Shown here: piece by piece, positions 7,282-17,093 of the stretch | How the letters are laid out: the number at the start of each line of letters is the position of its first letter | Numbering within the stretch: position 1 is the first letter of the stretch | Assembly: GCA_041744575.1 (NCBI GenBank) | Contig: JBGTKP010000007.1 | Location: forward strand, 30,888 to 94,887 | From: JTS-RE37 sp041744575 | GTDB lineage: Bacteria; Bacteroidota; Bacteroidia; Flavobacteriales; Flavobacteriaceae | DNA: 64,000 nucleotides | Direction: 5' to 3' | Made by a program: the position numbers and the translations under genes | The notes under the pieces: model-generated | What the model saw: the letters and a program-made list of their open reading frames with translations, nothing else | What the model was told of the DNA's origin: nothing | Databases searched by the model: none

Positions 7282-10122
7282 ATGGCCCTAAGAAAATCAG
7301 TCATATATCTGGCTATAAGTGCGGTTGCATCATTCGGACCCTGCCGGGCGCAACACAGCAATACCCTGACGGCCACTCTGGATGAAGAAACCAAGAAGAT
7401 CAGTGTACAACAGGAATTTATATACCGAAATTCCTCGAAGGACACACTTTCTACCATTGTTTTCAATGATTGGGCAAATGCCTACTCCGACAAGAATACT
7501 GCACTTGCAAAGCGGTTCGCTGAAGAATTCAAGAAAAGTTTGCACCTGGCCAAAAGGGAGGAACGGGGATACACTGAAATCATTAGTGCGGTGGACAACG
7601 AATACCGGGGACTCACCTGGCTCAGACTTCCCGGCAAGGATCTCATTCAAATTGTGCTGAACAGGCCTATCGCTCCGGGGGAGGAGGCGAAGCTCTTCAT
7701 CACCTATTCCGTCCAGCTTCCGCCGGATAAATACACTCCTTACGGTTATAACAACAACGGGGGGTACTATTTGAAAGACTGGTACCTGACCCCAGCGGTG
7801 TATGACGGCAAATGGTTGTTGTACTCCAATAAAAACCTGGAAGATCTCTATACGGACATTACTGATACCCGGATCAACTTCATTTATCCGGATTCCTTAT
7901 TTCTGGGTACCAATTACAATGAAGCCAGCGTCACCAGGTTTCCACGCAAGCATTATGCCTCCCTTCACGGTGAAAATCGCAAAAGTTGTGATATCATTCT
8001 AAATGCGCGAAAAAAGTTCATAAAACATGTGACGCCGGATCTGATTGTGGTCACCGATATAGAGGCGAAGAAATATGATAAGGCGTTACAGGGTATCTCT
8101 ATAAACAGGATCACGGGATTCATTCATGAAAATCTCGGAGATTTCCCCTACGAACAATTAATTGTGAGTGAAATTGATTTTAACAAGAATCCCCTGTATG
8201 GAATAAATCAGCTTCCGTCCTTCATCAGGCCTTATGACGAGCAATTTCAGTTTGAAATGAAATTCCTTAAAACAGCCCTGATCAGTTACCTCAGGGAAAG
8301 TATTTTCCTGGATCCCAGAAAGGACAAATGGGTGAATGATGCTCTTGTAAATTACATGATGATTAAGTATGTGGATGAATATTATGAGGGACAAAAACTC
8401 CTAGGCAAATTATCCGGTTTGTGGGGCTTCAGGAATTATAAGCTGGCCAAAATGGATTTCAATGATCAGTATTCCTTCCTGTATATGCTCACTGCCAGAA
8501 ATAACCTGGATCAGGCCCTGAGCACTCCCAATGATTCCTTGATCAAATTCAATCAGAAGATTGCAAACACCTACAAGGCCGGGCTTGGCCTCGCCTATCT
8601 GGCCGAATATATAGGGCAGGATCATATTGATCGGAGTATTCTTGAATATTACGAAAGTTATAAACTCCAACCTACCGATCCTTCTGATTTTGAAAAGGTA
8701 TTATCTAAATATTCGGATAAGGATATAGCTTGGTTTTTTGACAATTACGTAGCAACCAGTGAGAGGATCAACTTTAAGATTAAAAAAGTGATCAAATCGC
8801 CGGATTCACTTACGGTAACCCTCAGGAATAAGGCAGGTACCAACGTCCCAATATCGCTGTTTGGGATAAATAATGATACCGTTGTTTCAAAATACTGGTT
8901 TTCAAATATTGAAAAAACCAAAACTTTCACCATCCCCCGGGGCAGTGAAGAACGACTTGTCCTGAACTATGATCAGAAAATTCCTGAGTTTAATCAGCGT
9001 GATAACTGGAAAACGCTGAACGGTTTTTTTTCCAGCAATAAAAAATTAAAACTTCAATTTTTTAAAGACGCGGAAGATCCCTATTACAATCAAATCTTTT
9101 TTATGCCTGTGATCGGTTTCAATGTCTATGACGGTCTTAGTCCTGGGGTCCGTCTGACTAATAAAACATTGCTTGAACGGCCTTTTATTTTTGATTTTTC
9201 ACCGTCTTACGCCTTCCTGGAAGGGGCTTTTGTAGGCTATGGGAGGTTCAACTACCGACACTACCTGGCAAAAAGCGGTCTGTATGTGACTAATTACTCC
9301 CTGAGTGCTTCTACCTCCCACTTTCAGGTCAATTCCAGGTATTCCACCATCACCCCATCCTTTGGTATGGGATGGCGTCCGAGCAACCTTATATCCAATA
9401 AACGGGAGTCACTTATTTTCCGGTACGTCAATGTACTGAGAAGTATTGATGAAAGCCTTGGAGAATTAGATACACCTCCGGACTATGGTATTTTTAACGT
9501 GCGGTTCAATCAGAACAACAATGGAATAATTGACTATTTATCCTGGTTTGCCGATGCACAGCACGGCAGTGATTTCAGCAAGCTTTCATTCGAATTGGAA
9601 TACAGGAAACTCTTCGAAAACAACCGCCAATTCAATTTCAGATTTTTCGCCGGAAAGTTCCTGAGAAATAAGACCACTAACTATGTCAACCCAGATTTCT
9701 TTAGTTTTGCTCTTGACCGGCCGACTGATTATCTCTTCGACTACAGCTATCTGGGCAGATCGGAGGATACCGGCATTGTAAGCCAGCAGATCGTAATTGC
9801 AGAGGGTGGCTTTAAATCGAAGCTACCCGATCCCTTCGCCAATAACTGGATGGCAACCACCAATGCCAGTATCAACATCTGGCGGTGGATCGAGCTATAT
9901 GGCGATATGGGTCTTATGAAAAACAAAGCTGAAAATCTTCGATTTGTTTATGACTCGGGCATCCGGCTCAATCTTGTAACTGATTACTTCGAGCTATACC
10001 TTCCCCTGTATTCAAATAACGGATGGGAAGTCGGGCAACCGAACTATGATGAAAAGATCCGCTTCATAGTTACTCTTAGCCCTAAAACCCTTATAGGTCT
10101 CTTTACAAGAAAGTGGTTTTAG
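7282..10122 (+). CDS. Outer-membrane protein with degenerate M1-peptidase domain
   Basis: 946 residues. It starts with a signal peptide (MALRKSVIYLAISAVASFG, cleavage near RAQ). Residues about 30-500 follow the architecture of M1/gluzincin peptidases: a beta-rich N-domain and a helical core with DKWVNDALVNYMMIKYVDEY, which aligns with the W-x-N-E-G-F-A-x-Y segment of active enzymes. No HExxH zinc site and no GAMEN motif are present, so it should be inactive. Residues about 600-946 are rich in alternating aromatic and polar residues and the chain ends in KWF, the terminal aromatic of outer-membrane beta-barrels. It is probably co-transcribed with the LOG gene. The function is unknown; a scaffold or transport role is possible. 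Confidence 0.72.
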   Translation: MALRKSVIYLAISAVASFGPCRAQHSNTLTATLDEETKKISVQQEFIYRNSSKDTLSTIVFNDWANAYSDKNTALAKRFAEEFKKSLHLAKREERGYTEIISAVDNEYRGLTWLRLPGKDLIQIVLNRPIAPGEEAKLFITYSVQLPPDKYTPYGYNNNGGYYLKDWYLTPAVYDGKWLLYSNKNLEDLYTDITDTRINFIYPDSLFLGTNYNEASVTRFPRKHYASLHGENRKSCDIILNARKKFIKHVTPDLIVVTDIEAKKYDKALQGISINRITGFIHENLGDFPYEQLIVSEIDFNKNPLYGINQLPSFIRPYDEQFQFEMKFLKTALISYLRESIFLDPRKDKWVNDALVNYMMIKYVDEYYEGQKLLGKLSGLWGFRNYKLAKMDFNDQYSFLYMLTARNNLDQALSTPNDSLIKFNQKIANTYKAGLGLAYLAEYIGQDHIDRSILEYYESYKLQPTDPSDFEKVLSKYSDKDIAWFFDNYVATSERINFKIKKVIKSPDSLTVTLRNKAGTNVPISLFGINNDTVVSKYWFSNIEKTKTFTIPRGSEERLVLNYDQKIPEFNQRDNWKTLNGFFSSNKKLKLQFFKDAEDPYYNQIFFMPVIGFNVYDGLSPGVRLTNKTLLERPFIFDFSPSYAFLEGAFVGYGRFNYRHYLAKSGLYVTNYSLSASTSHFQVNSRYSTITPSFGMGWRPSNLISNKRESLIFRYVNVLRSIDESLGELDTPPDYGIFNVRFNQNNNGIIDYLSWFADAQHGSDFSKLSFELEYRKLFENNRQFNFRFFAGKFLRNKTTNYVNPDFFSFALDRPTDYLFDYSYLGRSEDTGIVSQQIVIAEGGFKSKLPDPFANNWMATTNASINIWRWIELYGDMGLMKNKAENLRFVYDSGIRLNLVTDYFELYLPLYSNNGWEVGQPNYDEKIRFIVTLSPKTLIGLFTRKWF

Positions 10123-10254
10123 CATTTGAAACATTTCTAAAAAAAAGAGACCTTTCTGGCCTATTGTTGACAATATCATTATATATGTCAATTTTTTTAT
10201 TAATTATTGAATTTGGATAGCTGTTTACCAACTTTTATAATCAAAGTATTTTGA

Positions 10255-10262
10255 TACTTTTG
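10255..10262 (+). promoter_or_regulatory. -7 promoter box TACTTTTG for the E1 gene
   Basis: Matches TAnnTTTG and lies 21 bases before the ATG at 10284. The preceding 130 bases are very AT-rich. Confidence 0.5.
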
Positions 10263-10283
10263 TAAAAAATAGTTGACCACCCG

Positions 10284-12695
10284 ATGAAAGTTAAACTTCA
10301 GTCCAGTGACGACATTTCCTTTGATGATTTCCGGGCACAGATTCTGAGTGATTATGAGGTAGCGGTAACCAGCAGGGAATGCAGTCTGCTCGGAAGACGT
10401 GAAGTATTAACAGGAAAGGCCAAATTCGGAATTTTCGGTGATGGAAAGGAGCTGCCTCAGTTGGCTATGGCCAGGTCTTTTATGGACGGAGATTTCAGGA
10501 GCGGGTATTACAGGGATCAGACCCTGATGATGGCTCTGGGACTATTGACCCCTCATGATTTTTTTCATGGGCTATATGCGACTACGGATCTTAAAAAAGA
10601 ACCAATGTGTGCCGGGAGACAAATGGGCGGGCACTTTGGCACTCACAGCCTTGAGGATGACGGGAGTTGGAAAGACCTCACCGCCCAGAAAAACAGCAGC
10701 CCGGATATATCACCTACGGCAGGCCAGATGCCCAGACTTCTTGGTCTGGCCCAGGCATCCAAAATATACAGGAATAACAAAGAACTCAAATCCGACAAAT
10801 TCTCCGATAATGGAAATGAAGTTGCATGGGGTACCATCGGAAATGCTAGTACAAGTGAAGGTCATTTTTTTGAAACCCTGAACGCCGCAGGTGTATTACA
10901 GGTACCGATGGTGATCAGCATCTGGGATGATGCCTACGGTATCTCCGTACCGGCCAGGTACCAGACAACAAAAGAAGATATTTCGGAAATTCTGAAAGGC
11001 TTTCAACGGAACGAAAATAATGAGGGATATGAAATCCTAAAGGTGCGCGGGTGGGATTATACCGCCTTAATCCATGCGTATGAAAATGCTTCGGATATCG
11101 CACGGGAAGCCCATGTCCCTGTCCTTATACACGTGACAGAACTGACCCAGCCACAAGGTCATTCTACCTCCGGGTCCCATGAACGCTATAAAAGTGAGGA
11201 ACGATTGAAATGGGAAGCGGCCAATGATTGTAACAAGCGCTTCAGGGAATGGATCATAGAAAATAAGATTGCGGATGATGAGTCGTTGTTATCCCTTGAA
11301 AAATCGATCAAAAAGGAAGTAAGGTCTGCCAAGAAAGAGGCTTGGGAAGATTTTTTAAGTCCCCATAAGGCAGAGAAAAAAACCCTGATAAACCTTCTTG
11401 AAAACGCTGCCGCCAATAGTAGTAACAGAATTTTTATTTCACGTATAAAGAATGACCTTATTGCCATAGAAGAACCTCTGAAAAAGGATCTGTCCTCAAA
11501 GGCCCGGAAGGCGATGCGATACCTGCTGGGTGAATCCGGACCCGAAAAGGAAGCCCTCAAAAATTGGATCAACGGATTTTTCAGGGAAAATCAGCCTAAG
11601 TTCAGTTCGCATCTTTACAGTGAACTCCCCGGCAACGCTACCGCAATTAAAATGATTGCCCCAACTTATGAGGAAGATCCGGAATCAGTGGATGGTCGAC
11701 TTATCCTGAGGGACAATTTTGACCGGCTTTTCGAGCGATACCCTGCACTCATGATCTTCGGGGAAGATAGCGGGGCCATAGGAGATGTGAATCAGGGACT
11801 GGAAGGACTTCAAAAGAAGTACGGGGAACTAAGGGTAGCTGATACCGGCATCCGGGAATCCACCATCATTGGTCAGGGAATCGGGCTTGCTTTGAGAGGA
11901 CTCAGACCCATCGCCGAAATCCAGTATCTGGACTATGTTTTATATGCCCTGCAGACACTCAGTGACGATTTGGCAACTTTGTTATATCGTTCGGTGGGTA
12001 AACAAAAGGCGCCCCTTATTGTCAGAACCAGGGGCCATCGTCTGGAAGGAATCTGGCATTCCGGCTCCCAGATGGGCGCTTTGATCCATCTATTAAGGGG
12101 CATGTACATCCTGGTACCCAGGAATATGACCAAAGCGGCCGGATTTTATAATACGTTACTGAAAAGTGACGAACCTGCCCTGGTCATCGAAAGTCTTAAT
12201 GGCTACAGGCTAAAAGAGGAGCGACCCACCAACCTGGGTGAACTTTGCACTCCGGTTGGTCGTGTCGAAGTCATCAGGGAAGGTACGGATATTACGTTGG
12301 TATCCTACGGCTCCACCCTGAGAATAGTGGAAGATGTAGTAAAAGACCTGAAGGAGGTAGGTATTGATGCAGAATTAATAGATGCCCAATGCCTGCTGCC
12401 CTTTGACATTGATCATAACGTTGTGAAGAGCATCAGAAAAACCAACAGGCTACTTATCATTGATGAAGATGTACCAGGAGGTTGTGCTGCCTATCTTATG
12501 CAGGAAATCATCGAAAATCAGGGAGCGTACAAATACCTGGACAGTGCCCCTCAAACCCTCACCGCAAAGGCCCACCGTCCAGCTTATGCGACTGACGGAG
12601 ATTACTTTTCCAAGCCCAACGCTGATGATATTTTTGAGAAAGTTTATGCTATCATGCACGAGTCAAACCCCGGAGATTTTCCTAAACTTTTCTGA
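10284..12695 (+). CDS. 2-oxoacid dehydrogenase E1, fused alpha and beta subunits
   Basis: 803 residues in one chain. Residues about 1-330 are the thiamine-diphosphate E1-alpha part, with the TPP loop GNASTSEGHFFETLNAAG and the phrase WDDAYGISVPARYQT. A linker of about 120 residues follows. Residues about 465-800 are E1-beta (transketolase-like), with FGEDSG, IAEIQYLDY and SYGSTLRIVEDV. E1 decarboxylates a 2-oxoacid and transfers the acyl group to the lipoyl arm of E2. The chain most resembles the branched-chain/pyruvate type common in Flavobacteriia, but the substrate cannot be fixed from sequence. E2 and E3 are not nearby. Confidence 0.92.
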   Translation: MKVKLQSSDDISFDDFRAQILSDYEVAVTSRECSLLGRREVLTGKAKFGIFGDGKELPQLAMARSFMDGDFRSGYYRDQTLMMALGLLTPHDFFHGLYATTDLKKEPMCAGRQMGGHFGTHSLEDDGSWKDLTAQKNSSPDISPTAGQMPRLLGLAQASKIYRNNKELKSDKFSDNGNEVAWGTIGNASTSEGHFFETLNAAGVLQVPMVISIWDDAYGISVPARYQTTKEDISEILKGFQRNENNEGYEILKVRGWDYTALIHAYENASDIAREAHVPVLIHVTELTQPQGHSTSGSHERYKSEERLKWEAANDCNKRFREWIIENKIADDESLLSLEKSIKKEVRSAKKEAWEDFLSPHKAEKKTLINLLENAAANSSNRIFISRIKNDLIAIEEPLKKDLSSKARKAMRYLLGESGPEKEALKNWINGFFRENQPKFSSHLYSELPGNATAIKMIAPTYEEDPESVDGRLILRDNFDRLFERYPALMIFGEDSGAIGDVNQGLEGLQKKYGELRVADTGIRESTIIGQGIGLALRGLRPIAEIQYLDYVLYALQTLSDDLATLLYRSVGKQKAPLIVRTRGHRLEGIWHSGSQMGALIHLLRGMYILVPRNMTKAAGFYNTLLKSDEPALVIESLNGYRLKEERPTNLGELCTPVGRVEVIREGTDITLVSYGSTLRIVEDVVKDLKEVGIDAELIDAQCLLPFDIDHNVVKSIRKTNRLLIIDEDVPGGCAAYLMQEIIENQGAYKYLDSAPQTLTAKAHRPAYATDGDYFSKPNADDIFEKVYAIMHESNPGDFPKLF

Positions 12696-12940
12696 AAGTT
12701 GCCCTTTTGGCCCGGCTGGCATAACCACTCTTTATACATTTTCCTTATCGAAATTTCCAATGAGATTTAGATCCGTGCACCGTTGGTTTTTCGATGGTCT
12801 CCCCTCGGTCGGTTTCTGTGTGCTGCCAATCAGCTGATCCCGTAGTTTAAAAATATTCGGACCCCTTGACTCATGGAAAATAGTTTTCATAAATTTTTAC
12901 AGGAATTGCATTAAGTTTAGACCTTACAAAACATCAATTG

Positions 12941-15187
12941 ATGAAGCACATCGGGAAGCTGTTAAGCAAATGGTATGGTCTGAGTAACGTATCTACTGTG
13001 CCCCTGGATGGTTATAACAGTGCAAATTACAAGGTGCAGGAGGGAAAATCTACGTATGTGCTTAAAGTTTACCCAAGAAATGAGGATACCCTGGAGTTGC
13101 TCCTTAGTGAAAACAGGATATTATCGAGGCTCACTAGCTTGAAAACTTATGATTTTCCTGCCGTTCTGCCGAATTTGCAGGGCGATGCGCTCACACTTAC
13201 CAAAAGGCATATTTTAAGATTGCTGACTTTCCTAGAAGGAGATTTTCTTGGATCTGTGTCCCATCCCCCGGAGCTTCTTAAATCTTTTGGAACTTTTTTA
13301 GGATCCGTTGACCGGGAATTGGAAGGATTGCGGGATGCAACGCTGGCTGCAAGAGAATATCCCTGGGATCTCCAACATATGGATCGCAGCAAGCGATATC
13401 TCGCAAATATTCCAGATCCCTCAGACCGCAGCCTCGTAGATTATTTTATCATGCAGTTTGAACAGCGGGTATTTCCCAAGAGGGCAAAATTGAGAAAGGG
13501 CATCATTCATAACGATGCCAATGTGTGGAATGTGCTTACCTCAAATGACAGAATTACAGGGCTTATCGATTTTGGAGATATGTGCTACACATGGATAATC
13601 TGTGAACTGGCCGTCGGACTCGCCTATCTCATGATGGATAAAGACGATCCGCTGGAAATCTGCAGAGAGGTCATTAGTTCCTACCATCAGGTGGAGCCAC
13701 TCAAAAAAACCGAATTGGAATTGCTGTATTACCTGATCGCGGGACGATTGTGTATCAGCGTCTGCAATTCTGCTTATGCCAAAATAAAAAGCCCTGAATC
13801 TGAATATATTACTATTAGTGAAAAAGGTGCCTGGAAACTATTGCGGAAAATGCTATCCATAAGTCCCATGGAGGCAAGTAATGCTTTTATGAAAGCCGCC
13901 GGTTATTCGCTTACCCCAACTGCTCCGCCGCAAGATGACATCAAACGACGGAACCGGTTTCTGAGTACTTCATTCAGCCTGAGTTACCAGGCGCCGATAC
14001 GAATGAAACAGGCAGCTTTCCAATACATGTATGATACCGAGGGTCATACCTTTTTAGATGCTTATAACAACATCATGCTTGCCGGACATTGCCACCCTAA
14101 AATAGTAAGGGCGGGGCAGAAAATGATGTCAAGGCTCAATACAAATACCCGCTATCTATATGACGAACTCGCAGACTACAGTGAAAAGTTGCTTGCCCGG
14201 TTCCCTCATCCCCTGACAAAGGTATTTTTTGTCAACTCAGGAAGTGCTGCAAGCGACCTCGCACTTCGCCTGGCCACCGGTCATACCAAAAGGGACCGGA
14301 TCATGGTTCTGGAGCATGGATACCACGGTCATACGATGGCAGCCATTGATGCCAGCCACTACAAATACAATCACAAAGGGGGAAGAAAGCGACACATTAT
14401 TCAATTGCCACTTCCTAAAGTCTTCCGTTCAGGCTTCCCCGATGCATTCTCTGCTGCAAACCATTACTCAGAGATAACTTTAAAAAATCTGGAACGCAAT
14501 GCCGGAAAAATTGCCGCGTTTATCGCAGAACCTATCGTCGGATGCGGAGGCCAGGTGCCGCTCGCCCCGGGGTATTTGAAAAATATTTATCCGGAAATCA
14601 GAAGATCCGGCGGGTTGTGCATCAGTGATGAAGTGCAGGTTGGATTTGGACGGCTGGGAGACCACTTCTGGGGGTTCGAAATGCACGGTATTGTTCCCGA
14701 TCTTGTAGTTATTGGCAAACCTATGGGCAATGGCCATCCGATAGGTGCCGTGGTAACGACAGATGCCATTGCCAAAAGTTTTGAAGAAGGCCCGGAATTT
14801 TTTAGTTCTTTCGGTGGTAATCCTGTTTCCTGCGCCATTGGCAAGGCCGTGCTGGAAGTCATTGAGGAGGAAAAGCTACAGGAGCATGCCCGTAAGACTG
14901 GAAATCACCTGATCAAGGGACTTAAGGAACTGCAACAAAAGGTAAGACAAATTGCAGATATCAGGGGAAGCGGACTGTTCCTGGGTGTCGAACTCGAGGA
15001 CGAAGATGGACGGCCTGCCACCCATCTTGCAGCAAAGATAAAAAATGGACTCAGGGCCAAACACATCCTCATCGGTACCGACGGACCTGCTGATAATGTG
15101 TTGAAAATCAAACCTCCGCTTTCTTTTACGATTGAGAATTCCGTAAATCTCACCACCTCCATGATGGAACTTTTCACAGATTCATAA
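12941..15187 (+). CDS. Kinase / class III aminotransferase-fold phospho-lyase fusion
   Basis: 748 residues. Residues 1-325 are an APH/choline-kinase-like domain: catalytic HNDANVWN (His190, Asp192, Asn197) and LIDFGD (Asp210, Asp213). Residues about 340-745 are a class III aminotransferase fold with SGSAASDLALRLA, DEVQVGFGR and the PLP lysine Lys593 in IGKPMGNGHP. K-P-M-G-N-G-H-P is typical of the ETNPPL/PHYKPL group, which remove phosphate and ammonia from O-phosphoethanolamine or 5-phosphohydroxylysine. A kinase fused to a phospho-lyase suggests phosphorylation and elimination of an amino alcohol in one protein. An M23 peptidase domain found in some related fusions is absent. The ATG is preferred to a TTG one codon earlier. 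It is transcribed alone. Confidence 0.85.
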   Translation: MKHIGKLLSKWYGLSNVSTVPLDGYNSANYKVQEGKSTYVLKVYPRNEDTLELLLSENRILSRLTSLKTYDFPAVLPNLQGDALTLTKRHILRLLTFLEGDFLGSVSHPPELLKSFGTFLGSVDRELEGLRDATLAAREYPWDLQHMDRSKRYLANIPDPSDRSLVDYFIMQFEQRVFPKRAKLRKGIIHNDANVWNVLTSNDRITGLIDFGDMCYTWIICELAVGLAYLMMDKDDPLEICREVISSYHQVEPLKKTELELLYYLIAGRLCISVCNSAYAKIKSPESEYITISEKGAWKLLRKMLSISPMEASNAFMKAAGYSLTPTAPPQDDIKRRNRFLSTSFSLSYQAPIRMKQAAFQYMYDTEGHTFLDAYNNIMLAGHCHPKIVRAGQKMMSRLNTNTRYLYDELADYSEKLLARFPHPLTKVFFVNSGSAASDLALRLATGHTKRDRIMVLEHGYHGHTMAAIDASHYKYNHKGGRKRHIIQLPLPKVFRSGFPDAFSAANHYSEITLKNLERNAGKIAAFIAEPIVGCGGQVPLAPGYLKNIYPEIRRSGGLCISDEVQVGFGRLGDHFWGFEMHGIVPDLVVIGKPMGNGHPIGAVVTTDAIAKSFEEGPEFFSSFGGNPVSCAIGKAVLEVIEEEKLQEHARKTGNHLIKGLKELQQKVRQIADIRGSGLFLGVELEDEDGRPATHLAAKIKNGLRAKHILIGTDGPADNVLKIKPPLSFTIENSVNLTTSMMELFTDS

Positions 15188-15204
15188 AAATTTATTAAAA
15201 AAAC

Positions 15205-15212
15205 TATATTTG
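15205..15212 (+). promoter_or_regulatory. -7 promoter box TATATTTG for the DoxX gene
   Basis: Matches TAnnTTTG and lies 25 bases before the ATG at 15238, in an AT-rich intergenic segment. Confidence 0.5.
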
Positions 15213-15237
15213 TACTACAAACTAAAACACAATAGGA

Positions 15238-15612
15238 ATGGCTACATTCAAAAATGACACGGGCCTGGCCCTGCTGCGAATTTCAGCTTCCGCCTTGTTA
15301 CTGACCCATGGGCTCCCAAAATTCCAAAAACTCCTACAAGGGGATTTTGAGTTTGCGGATCCGCTCGGCATAGGCCCCACACCTTCCTTATTCCTGGTGG
15401 TGATAGCAGAATTTCTCTGCCCGATTTTGATCATCATAGGCTTTAAAACAAGATGGGCGGCCATTCCGCCTGCAATAGCCATGCTTGTGGCAGCCCTAAT
15501 GCAACATTCGGCAGATCCTTTTGCGGTTAAGGAAAAGGCACTGCTGTTTCTGGCGATGTTTATTAGTATTATATTTTTAGGTCCGGGAGGCTACAGTATT
15601 GACAAAAAATAA
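15238..15612 (+). CDS. DoxX family membrane protein
   Basis: 124 residues with four hydrophobic segments. The first contains the DoxX hallmark ALLRISASALLLTHGLPKF. The loop GPTPSLFLVVIAEFLCPILIIIGFKTRWAAI is also typical. DoxX proteins are inner-membrane proteins linked to quinone or redox chemistry, but the exact activity is unknown for this subfamily. The stop codon abuts the stop of the convergent holA gene. Confidence 0.87.
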   Translation: MATFKNDTGLALLRISASALLLTHGLPKFQKLLQGDFEFADPLGIGPTPSLFLVVIAEFLCPILIIIGFKTRWAAIPPAIAMLVAALMQHSADPFAVKEKALLFLAMFISIIFLGPGGYSIDKK

Positions 15613-16617
15613 CTAAATAAGATGTACCAGCAATTCCTTCAGGAGATCCTGATGTGAAATTTGTTGTGCTCCTACCCCTTTCCCCTTGAGATCCATTTGT
15701 CGCAGGTTGGAGATTACCAGGCTTGCTTTTTTCATTGAATAATTTCTGGCGGCCTCCTGAAATTCCGGTACGAAATACGGACTGATGCGAAGTACCCCTG
15801 CCACATTTTTTGAGGAGTGGTCGGAAAGACCGTGATATTGGAGTAGCTGCGTGAAAAAATTATGCAATGCACTTATGGTAACTACAAAAGGATGGTCTTT
15901 AGGGTTCTGACCGAAATAGTTCATGATCCTGCTTGCCTTCACCAGGTCGCGTGCTCCGACCGCTTTCCGCAATTCGAAATTGTTGTAGTCCTTACTAATT
16001 CCGATGTGCTCTTCTATTAAGTCAGAAGTAATTACTGTACTTTCCGCCAGCACAAGTTGCAATTTAGATAATTCATTGCTGATGCGACTCAGATCCGTTC
16101 CAAGATAATCTACCAGTAAGGCGGCAGCGCCGGGCGAAATTTGAAATCCCCTGCCATTAAGGAACTTTCTGATCCAGTCGGCTACCTGATTTTCATAGAG
16201 CAGTCTGCTGTCAAGCACCACTCCCCCCGCTGAAAGGATGGCTTTATGTAACTTTTTGCGCTTGTCAAGGCTTTTATATTTATAACACACAATAAGCACT
16301 GTTGACCGCTGTGGATTTTCGGCATAGGCAAGTAATTTTTCAATGGTTCTTGACAAATGCTGGGCTTCTCTCACTACGATGACCTGTTTTTCTGCCATCA
16401 TGGGATACCGGCGGGCATGACTGATGATCTCTTCAATCGTGGTTTCCCTTCCGTAAAGCGTGAGCTGATTGAACGCTTTTTCTGATTCGGCCAGGAGAGA
16501 AGTTTCCAGGAATTCGGCGGTTTTATCTATGTAATAAGGCTCCTCCCCGGACAAAAAATAAATAGGTCGTACCTTCCCATTTTCTACCTCCTGAACAATG
16601 CGCTTCGCTTCTTCCAT
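15613..16617 (-). CDS. holA: DNA polymerase III subunit delta
   Basis: 334 residues, normal length. The delta subunit opens the beta clamp within the clamp loader. Diagnostic features are the N-terminal phrase VRPIYFLSGEEPYYIDK, the segment MMAEKQVIVVREAQHL and LLVDYLGTDLSRISNELSKL in domain II, followed by a helical C-terminal collar domain. The Walker A site is naturally absent in delta. It starts with ATG 26 bases from the divergent HsdR_N-like gene, so the two promoters overlap. Confidence 0.94.
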   Translation of the reverse strand: MEEAKRIVQEVENGKVRPIYFLSGEEPYYIDKTAEFLETSLLAESEKAFNQLTLYGRETTIEEIISHARRYPMMAEKQVIVVREAQHLSRTIEKLLAYAENPQRSTVLIVCYKYKSLDKRKKLHKAILSAGGVVLDSRLLYENQVADWIRKFLNGRGFQISPGAAALLVDYLGTDLSRISNELSKLQLVLAESTVITSDLIEEHIGISKDYNNFELRKAVGARDLVKASRIMNYFGQNPKDHPFVVTISALHNFFTQLLQYHGLSDHSSKNVAGVLRISPYFVPEFQEAARNYSMKKASLVISNLRQMDLKGKGVGAQQISHQDLLKELLVHLI

Positions 16618-16643
16618 TCAAAAAATTTCCTCACATTTGCGGG

Positions 16644-17090
16644 ATGAAATCCCTTGATTTTCCCGGGTATAAATTCCGTATCAAAAATAGCGAAAATAGG
16701 TCCTGGATTTTCGACATCATCCGTAAAAAATTTGTGATCCTGCAACCTGAAGAGTGGGTACGGCAACATGTACTCCACCTGCTGATAAAGGAGAAGAATT
16801 ACCCTCCGGGCTTAATTAATGTTGAGAAAGTATTGAGGGTACACGGCTTGAAAAAACGCTATGATATCGTTGCCTATGACCCCAACGGCGGCATCCAACT
16901 GCTTGTGGAATGTAAGTCACCTGAGGTACTGATCACTCAGGAATCCTTTGACCAGATCGCCCGGTATAACATGGAACTCAGGGCAAGATATCTCCTGTTA
17001 ACCAATGGACTTACCCATTTCTGTTGCCAAATGGATTACCAGAAAGAAAAATATTTCTTTTTGCGCCATATTCCTGATTTTAGCGGTTAA
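16644..17090 (+). CDS. HsdR N-terminal-domain protein, PD-(D/E)XK nuclease-like, stand-alone
   Basis: 148 residues matching the N-terminal nuclease domain of type I restriction HsdR subunits, without helicase or specificity domains. The nuclease core is visible: Asp in RYDIVAYDPNG and the E-x-K motif in LLVECKSP, then QIARYNMELRARYLLLTNG. No methylase or specificity gene is near, so a restriction role is unlikely. Such single-domain proteins are commonly found beside holA in Bacteroidota; their role is unknown. The stop is 3 bases before the next gene. Confidence 0.8.
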   Translation: MKSLDFPGYKFRIKNSENRSWIFDIIRKKFVILQPEEWVRQHVLHLLIKEKNYPPGLINVEKVLRVHGLKKRYDIVAYDPNGGIQLLVECKSPEVLITQESFDQIARYNMELRARYLLLTNGLTHFCCQMDYQKEKYFFLRHIPDFSG

Positions 17091-17093
17091 TTT

